From Bacteroidales bacterium (lineage in GTDB: Bacteria > Bacteroidota > Bacteroidia > Bacteroidales > UBA932): a DNA stretch of 64,000 nucleotides. Position 1 is the first letter of the stretch; each line of letters opens with the position of its first letter. The stretch spans positions 51,952-115,951 of the forward strand of contig JAQXKS010000017.1 of assembly GCA_029010575.1 (NCBI GenBank). The letters run 5' to 3'. The notes below the pieces were generated by a model. The model was not told the DNA's origin, did no database searches, and saw nothing but the letters and a program-made list of their open reading frames with translations. Of the stretch, positions 60,092-64,000 are shown piece by piece. Position numbers and translations under genes: made by a program.

Positions 60092-61414
60092 ATGAATAGA
60101 AGCAAGATTTGGCGGATTGCTGTCGCCGTAGTTCTGATTATTGCAGCCCTTTTCAGCCTGTTTTATTATTTGGATGAATCCAAGGCAGATACTCAGCCAG
60201 GATACCGGGAGAATGCTGATAAGATTAGTTTGGATAATTGTGAAGAGATAGCAGTCGGGTCTTCTTGCCAAGGAAGGTTCGGTATAGACGAGTCACTTTA
60301 CAGGAGTGAGAGGGGGATAGTGAGAAAAGGGGATTCATTCTCTTCAATAATGATTCGTTCCGGTGTCTCGCAAAGGGAGTCACATGAACTGGAACAGAAG
60401 TCAAAAGGGGTTTTCAATCTGAAAGATATGAGGATGGGTAATCATTATCACCTCTTTTACGAACTTGAGTCGTTGCACAGGCTTGCATATATGGTGTACG
60501 AGATAGATGCCACCTCTTTTGTTCTATTCTCGCTCAAGGATTCTGCTGAGGTCTCTCTTCATCAGAAGGAGGTTGTTTCCGAACTTGCCTATGTGGAGGT
60601 TGAAATAAATAATTCTTTATGGCAAGATGTGGTCGATTCCGGATCTCCCGGAGTGCTTGCCCTTATGCTGTCTGATATTTATGCATGGAGTATCGACTTT
60701 TTCGGACTACAGAAGGGGGATTATTTCAAGGCTTTGTATACTATTAATAAATGTGATGGAGAAATGATTGGCGTAGGTAATGTCCTGACAGCTGAGTTTT
60801 TTCATAATAAGGTATGTTATAAAACTTATCGTTTCGACGACGGGAGTGGAAACTATTACTGGAATGAAAAGGGGGAGAGTATGCGTAAGGCATTTCTGAA
60901 GGCTCCATTGAGTTATACTCGCATCAGTTCAGGCTTCTCTTATAGCAGGCGTCATCCTGTCACCAGAAAGGTTAGACCTCATACCGGAGTCGATTATGCT
61001 GCTCCTACAGGAACAGAGGTTATGAGTATAGGTGATGGTGTGGTCGTTTGGAAAGGTTTCAAAAAGGCTGAAGGTAATATGGTCAAAATAAAGCATAATT
61101 CAGTCTACACCTCTGCCTATCTTCATCTGTCGCGTTTTGGAAAAAATCTTAAAGTTGGGGATCGTGTAAAGCAGGGACAGGTTATTGGCTATGTAGGAAG
61201 CACAGGCACTTCGACCGGACCGCATCTTGATTTCAGAATCTGGAAGAATGATTCGCCCATTAATCCTCTCAAGATGGATTCGCCACCTGCCGAGCCTGTA
61301 AGGAAGGAAAAGCGTGCAGAATTCGAGAATTACGTAAACTCGTCACAATGTAGCATAAGTAAACTATTCGCGCGAGAGGTTTTCAAGAGTGCTTTGGGAC
61401 TTATCAAAGACTAA
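60092..61414 (+). CDS. M23-family peptidoglycan peptidase, membrane-anchored
   Basis: This 440-residue protein starts MNRSKIWRIAVAVVLIIAALFSLFYYL, an N-terminal anchor or signal. A region of about 250 residues with a LysM/OapA-like opening (VRKGDSFSSIMIRSGVS) follows, then an M23 domain: HTGVDYAAPTGTEV (Zn ligands His and Asp) and GPHLDFRIW. In place of the canonical HxH the second His is Asp, a form I believe also occurs in other M23 proteins of this phylum. It probably cuts cross-bridges in peptidoglycan or helps a partner amidase. Divergent from the dcw cluster. Start at 60092 is preferred to an in-frame TTG at 60068. Confidence 0.88.
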   Translation: MNRSKIWRIAVAVVLIIAALFSLFYYLDESKADTQPGYRENADKISLDNCEEIAVGSSCQGRFGIDESLYRSERGIVRKGDSFSSIMIRSGVSQRESHELEQKSKGVFNLKDMRMGNHYHLFYELESLHRLAYMVYEIDATSFVLFSLKDSAEVSLHQKEVVSELAYVEVEINNSLWQDVVDSGSPGVLALMLSDIYAWSIDFFGLQKGDYFKALYTINKCDGEMIGVGNVLTAEFFHNKVCYKTYRFDDGSGNYYWNEKGESMRKAFLKAPLSYTRISSGFSYSRRHPVTRKVRPHTGVDYAAPTGTEVMSIGDGVVVWKGFKKAEGNMVKIKHNSVYTSAYLHLSRFGKNLKVGDRVKQGQVIGYVGSTGTSTGPHLDFRIWKNDSPINPLKMDSPPAEPVRKEKRAEFENYVNSSQCSISKLFAREVFKSALGLIKD

Positions 61415-61945
61415 GTTGATCCATTCGTATTCACCGCCCCATATTGCGAGAAATTTCATAAACATTTCGTTGCTAAGTACTACACTTGCCCTATTATCAC
61501 ATGGATGGAAACTTATTTTTTCTGCCCGGCGCAGGTCCGAATCCAGAAAATATTTGACTCTGTGGCCGTTTTCGAAGAGCTCTTTAGGATTGGCGGTCTG
61601 CGCAATGTCCATGTCATTGATAAGTCCGAATGCGCATACTGAACCGGGTGCTACACCCAGACATCTGTCCATGCGCTCGGGGCTTGCAAAACTCAGTTTG
61701 CCTTGGTGAATCATCTGTTCGAGAGAGTGGATATCAAGGTCTTTGTGGCATTCGAAGCTTATGAGATAGTGACGGTTGCCCTTGTGGTTGCGCATGAATA
61801 GGTTCTTGCAGTGTGTAGAGTCAATCTCTTTCCAATATGCAAGTGCCTCTTCAATGGTAAATAGGGGAGGGTGGTAGTAAACCTCGTACTGTATTTCATG
61901 GGCATCCAACCATGCAAGTGTGCTTTGTATTTTATCCGAAGGCAT
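61364..61945 (-). CDS. YbaK/ProX-type aminoacyl-tRNA deacylase
   Basis: This 193-residue protein has the YbaK fold pattern: LDAHEIQYEVYYHPPLFTIEEA near the start, CKNLFMRNHKGNRHYLISF with the conserved Lys, RLMDRCLGVAPGSVCAFG-like GVAPGSVCAFGL, and a late VVLSNEMFMKFL. These proteins hydrolyse mischarged tRNA (for example Ala-tRNA-Pro). Its last 51 nt overlap the convergent 3' end of the M23 gene. The ATG at 61945 is used rather than the TTG at 61966. Confidence 0.88.
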   Translation of the reverse strand: MPSDKIQSTLAWLDAHEIQYEVYYHPPLFTIEEALAYWKEIDSTHCKNLFMRNHKGNRHYLISFECHKDLDIHSLEQMIHQGKLSFASPERMDRCLGVAPGSVCAFGLINDMDIAQTANPKELFENGHRVKYFLDSDLRRAEKISFHPCDNRASVVLSNEMFMKFLAIWGGEYEWINLVFDKSQSTLENLSRE

Positions 61946-61982
61946 AAATATCTGCAAATGTGACAAATGAATGACTAAGAAA

Positions 61983-62011
61983 AATAAGTCCGGTATTGTG
62001 CCGGACTTATT
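61983..62011 (-). terminator. Terminator of the rubredoxin gene
   Basis: On the minus strand AATAAGTCCGG pairs with CCGGACTTATT around CACAATA and is followed by TTTTCTT. It lies 18 nt after the rubredoxin stop. Confidence 0.9.
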
Positions 62012-62028
62012 GTGTGGTAAAAACGTTA

Positions 62029-62187
62029 TTATTCCGCAGAGAATTCATCTTTTCCCACTCCGCAGAGGGGGCAGAGGAAATCTGCAGGTACATCTTCCCA
62101 GGCTGTGCCGGCAGGAATGCCTGCTTCAGGAACACCTACTGCGGGATCGTATTCCCAACCGCATACATCGCAAACATACTTTTTCAT
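62029..62187 (-). CDS. Rubredoxin
   Basis: This 52-residue protein begins [15 protein letters not shown] and ends with [14 protein letters not shown], giving the two CxxCG pairs that bind one iron. Spacing and length match classical rubredoxins. It transfers single electrons and in anaerobes often serves superoxide reductase or peroxidase (rubrerythrin) pathways; none of those genes is adjacent. It is monocistronic, with its own terminator. No clear promoter box was found upstream. Confidence 0.96.
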   Translation of the reverse strand: MKKYVCDVCGWEYDPAVGVPEAGIPAGTAWEDVPADFLCPLCGVGKDEFSAE

Positions 62188-62262
62188 CTCTTTGTTCGTT
62201 TTAAATTGTTAATGGATAATAGCAACAAGGCTATTCTGAATGCGAAATTATATTTAAAACAG

Positions 62263-62391
62263 TTATTTCCCAAAAAAAAGTGTAAGTCCATACATCGGGT
62301 GGGATGGGTCAGGATTATGCGCGATGCCGAACATATCGTATTCAAGGCATTTGTTAGCTTTTGCTATTTGGATGGCTTTCCATAGTGTCTT
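62263..62391 (-). pseudogene. Fragment of a FemAB-type peptidoglycan glycyltransferase gene
   Basis: One minus-strand frame reads TLWKAIQIAKANKCLEYDMFGIAHNPDPSHPMYGL before ending at a TAA (62263-62265); it is given here in pieces: TLWKAIQIAK, then YDMFGI, then DPSHPMYGL. This matches the C-terminal catalytic part of FemA/FemB/FemX proteins (LWEAI..AK..GC..YD.WGI.P..DP.HP..GLYRFK). Only about 40 codons remain, without a start and without the following FKTGFGG part. The upstream side merges with the end of the YhcG gene in another frame. I read it as the remnant of a gene broken by insertion and deletion. Confidence 0.55.
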
Positions 62392-63553
62392 ACTCCTGCT
62401 TCTTATTGAGTTGTTCTTCCAGCAAGCGGATGCGCTTGGTCAGTTCTTCTACAGATGGGAGTTGGTCTTGAATCTCCTTGACCTTTACATTGTCGTAAGA
62501 GGCAACGCCCATTGGGGTTGTGATGCCGTTGAATGCATATTGAACTTCTGTTTCCTCTTTGTTGCTGCAGATAAGCAGGCCGATTGTGGGATTTTGGGAT
62601 GGTGTCTTGATGAGGTCATCTACGGCATTGACATAGAAATTCAGCTTTCCGGCAAACTCCGGCTGGAATGGTACTGCTTTGAGTTCGATGACTATGTAGC
62701 AGTTGAGAGGGATGTGGAAAAAGAGCATATCCAGTTTGCGGGTCTTGCCTGCGATGATGAGCTGCTTTTGTCTGCCCATATATGCGAATCCGGTTCCGAG
62801 TTCGAGTAGGAAGCGCGTGAGTTGCTTTTCGAGTTCGGTTTCCAGGGCTTCTTCTTTGTAACCATCTTCAAGGGAAATAAAGCCAAAGTCGTAGGTGTCC
62901 TTGGTTATGGCTTGCGCCAGTTCGCTTTGTGGTGATGGAAGTCTGTCGGAAAAGTTTGTGATGGCACCACCAAGATTATCGTATAGGCGAGCTTTGATGC
63001 AGTTCATCAAAGTGTTTCGGCTCCAGCCTTCCGTCGCGCTTTTCTTTACATAGAAGATGGCCTCTTTTATTGTTTTGCATTTGGCGATAATTTCTGAGTG
63101 ATGCCCCCACGGTACACACGCAAATAGTGGAGGGAAGTCGGTATCTTCAAATTCTCCCACAAGCTGTGCGAGTTTTGTATTCGATTGGTTTTCAGAGAGT
63201 TGAAATTCTCCCACAAGTTGTGGGAGTTTTTTGAGCGCATCTGAGTAGAACTGATACCACTGCTTCATCCTCCATAAATTCGTAGTGCTGAATCCCTTTG
63301 ATTCTGGAAATGCTGCCTGAAGATCCATACTGACTTGTTCAACAACACCGGAGCCCCATTTCTCTTCAGCTTTGCGAATAACAAGGTCCCTGCCCAGTTG
63401 CCAGTTGAATAGCAGTTGTTCAGCATTAACTTTTACGGCAGCCTTGATCTGTGCTCTGCGGTATCTGGATTTCAGTTCTTCAATCCAGCATATATAGTCT
63501 TTGTCGATGTTCACATCGTGAATCTTTACGACGGTTGGAGTACTATTGTCCAT
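62390..63553 (-). CDS. YhcG-type PD-(D/E)XK nuclease (DUF1016)
   Basis: This 387-residue protein has the DUF1016 N-terminal helical domain (KAAVKVNAEQLLFNWQLGRDLV, GFSTTNLWRMKQWYQFY) and a C-terminal PD-(D/E)XK domain (KLDMLFFH, YIVIELKA, then NPTIGLLICS). Homologues occur in genomic islands and beside restriction-modification genes and are thought to be DNA endonucleases in defence or mobile-element biology. Between the domains it has two copies of a short motif (LPQLVGEF and LAQLVGEF). It lies 11 nt downstream of a decayed integrase gene and beside a gene fragment. Confidence 0.88.
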   Translation of the reverse strand: MDNSTPTVVKIHDVNIDKDYICWIEELKSRYRRAQIKAAVKVNAEQLLFNWQLGRDLVIRKAEEKWGSGVVEQVSMDLQAAFPESKGFSTTNLWRMKQWYQFYSDALKKLPQLVGEFQLSENQSNTKLAQLVGEFEDTDFPPLFACVPWGHHSEIIAKCKTIKEAIFYVKKSATEGWSRNTLMNCIKARLYDNLGGAITNFSDRLPSPQSELAQAITKDTYDFGFISLEDGYKEEALETELEKQLTRFLLELGTGFAYMGRQKQLIIAGKTRKLDMLFFHIPLNCYIVIELKAVPFQPEFAGKLNFYVNAVDDLIKTPSQNPTIGLLICSNKEETEVQYAFNGITTPMGVASYDNVKVKEIQDQLPSVEELTKRIRLLEEQLNKKQE

Positions 63554-63564
63554 ATTCTTGATTC

Positions 63565-63993
63565 TTATAGTTTCGGAATGAGGTTGACGGCCTTGCGCTT
63601 GCTTTCATCAACGATTTTGGCGTAGATTTGGGTAGTACGGATGTTGGAGTGGCCAAGCAGTTTTGAGACTGTGTACAGGTCGGCAGCCATATCTTCGCAG
63701 TAGGTCAGGAAATTGAGCTTCCTCGTCCTGTTACGGTCCTTGAAGCCGAATTCTCTGTTCTGGATGTCTATGATGTATTGGGCTTTGATGGCGTTGGCAA
63801 GACGTAGCTGTTCTTTGTTCCACATCTTGTTTTCCCTGGAGGTGTCCTGGCGAAGATAGAGGTTCAGGAACTTGTATTCCCTTATGCCATTTACATAGCA
63901 GTCAAGGTAGATGGACTGGTTGCCATCTTTGAGCTGCTTGAACCGTAATTTTATCGGTTCCTTGATTGAGCCATCTTCTCCTTTTCTGTTCAT
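63565..63993 (-). pseudogene. Tyrosine recombinase with the catalytic core deleted
   Basis: This 142-residue frame (ATG at 63993) joins the N-terminal arm-binding part of a Bacteroidota integrase (about residues 1-100, IKLRFKQLKDGNQSIYLDCYVNG) directly to the last 40 residues of the catalytic domain (DLYTVSKLLGHSNIRTTQIYAKIVD, with the GH pair at 114-115 and the nucleophile Tyr at 124). The core-binding domain and the part with the catalytic Arg, Lys and HxxR are missing, about 230-260 residues compared with full-length relatives. The frame is kept, but recombination cannot be expected. It may still bind DNA at arm sites. It marks the edge of a former mobile element. Confidence 0.8.
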
Positions 63994-64000
63994 TTTCAAT

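Noticed and set aside
62324..62809. 161-codon plus-strand frame overlapping the YhcG gene
   Set aside because: Antisense to conserved nuclease coding sequence and without a domain.
1..64000. CRISPR arrays, insertion sequences, rRNA genes and replication origin
   Set aside because: I saw no regularly spaced repeats, transposase frames, rRNA segments or DnaA-box clusters in the window.

Overview
The window reads as a chromosomal segment of a Bacteroidales-type anaerobe (phylum Bacteroidota). The reasons are: many starts are preceded by the Bacteroidota -7 box TAnnTTTG, several with TTTG about 19-20 nt upstream; there are phylum-typical families (a DUF4831 protein, a DUF4384 protein, a TonB-like protein, an ExbB/ExbD/ExbD cluster, a VorB-type 2-oxoacid:ferredoxin oxidoreductase); and MurE carries the DNPR motif of meso-diaminopimelate peptidoglycan. 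Most of the window is ordinary core genome, with a possible island edge at the right end.

Layout. 1-1038: tail of a sugar nucleotidyltransferase and a TauE/SafE permease. 1147-6056 (minus): a four-subunit 2-oxoacid:ferredoxin oxidoreductase, a probable 53-residue membrane protein and an ADP-forming acyl-CoA synthetase, together an acyl-CoA and ATP-generating module. 6221-10832 (plus): MTA/SAH deaminase, a 6-oxopurine-type nucleoside phosphorylase, MtnA, a HAD phosphatase and a YycJ-like metallo-hydrolase; the first three form a deaminating methylthioadenosine salvage route. 10874-12191 (minus): three unrecognised small proteins. 12294-13689 (plus): a NifX/NifB-like protein and a SUMF1-domain protein. 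13709-19215 (minus): an RND efflux system in two genes, because the permease is fused to a TolC-like outer membrane channel. 19358-22395: DEDDh exonuclease, tRNA-Val, a DUF2156-GNAT fusion and a small lipoprotein.

22525-35255 (minus): rplI-rpsR-rpsF with a hairpin leader, pepD, DUF4831 protein, a lipid A-type acyltransferase, a shortened LysR regulator, DUF4384 protein, TonB-like protein, udk, asnS, alkaline phosphatase, the ExbB/ExbD cluster and tRNA-Ser. 35302-40915 (minus): ansA, tatD, dprA, a zinc-finger anti-sigma-like protein overlapping a large divergent sigma-like protein, and galE. 41026-43296 (plus): rpiB, truB, queA. 43387-59967 (minus): gltX followed upstream by the complete dcw cluster ftsZ-ftsA-ftsQ-murC-murG-ftsW-murD-mraY-murE-ftsI-ftsL-rsmH-mraZ, without murF or ddl.

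60092-64000: an M23 peptidase, a YbaK-type deacylase whose 3' end overlaps it, a rubredoxin, a FemAB gene fragment, a YhcG/DUF1016 nuclease and a tyrosine recombinase with its catalytic core deleted. The last three look like the worn edge of an integrated element. The most unusual items are the sigma/anti-sigma-like pair (38259-39838), the RND-TolC fusion, the deaminating MTA route, the rpsF leader hairpin and strong ribosome-binding sites, and the deleted integrase beside YhcG.
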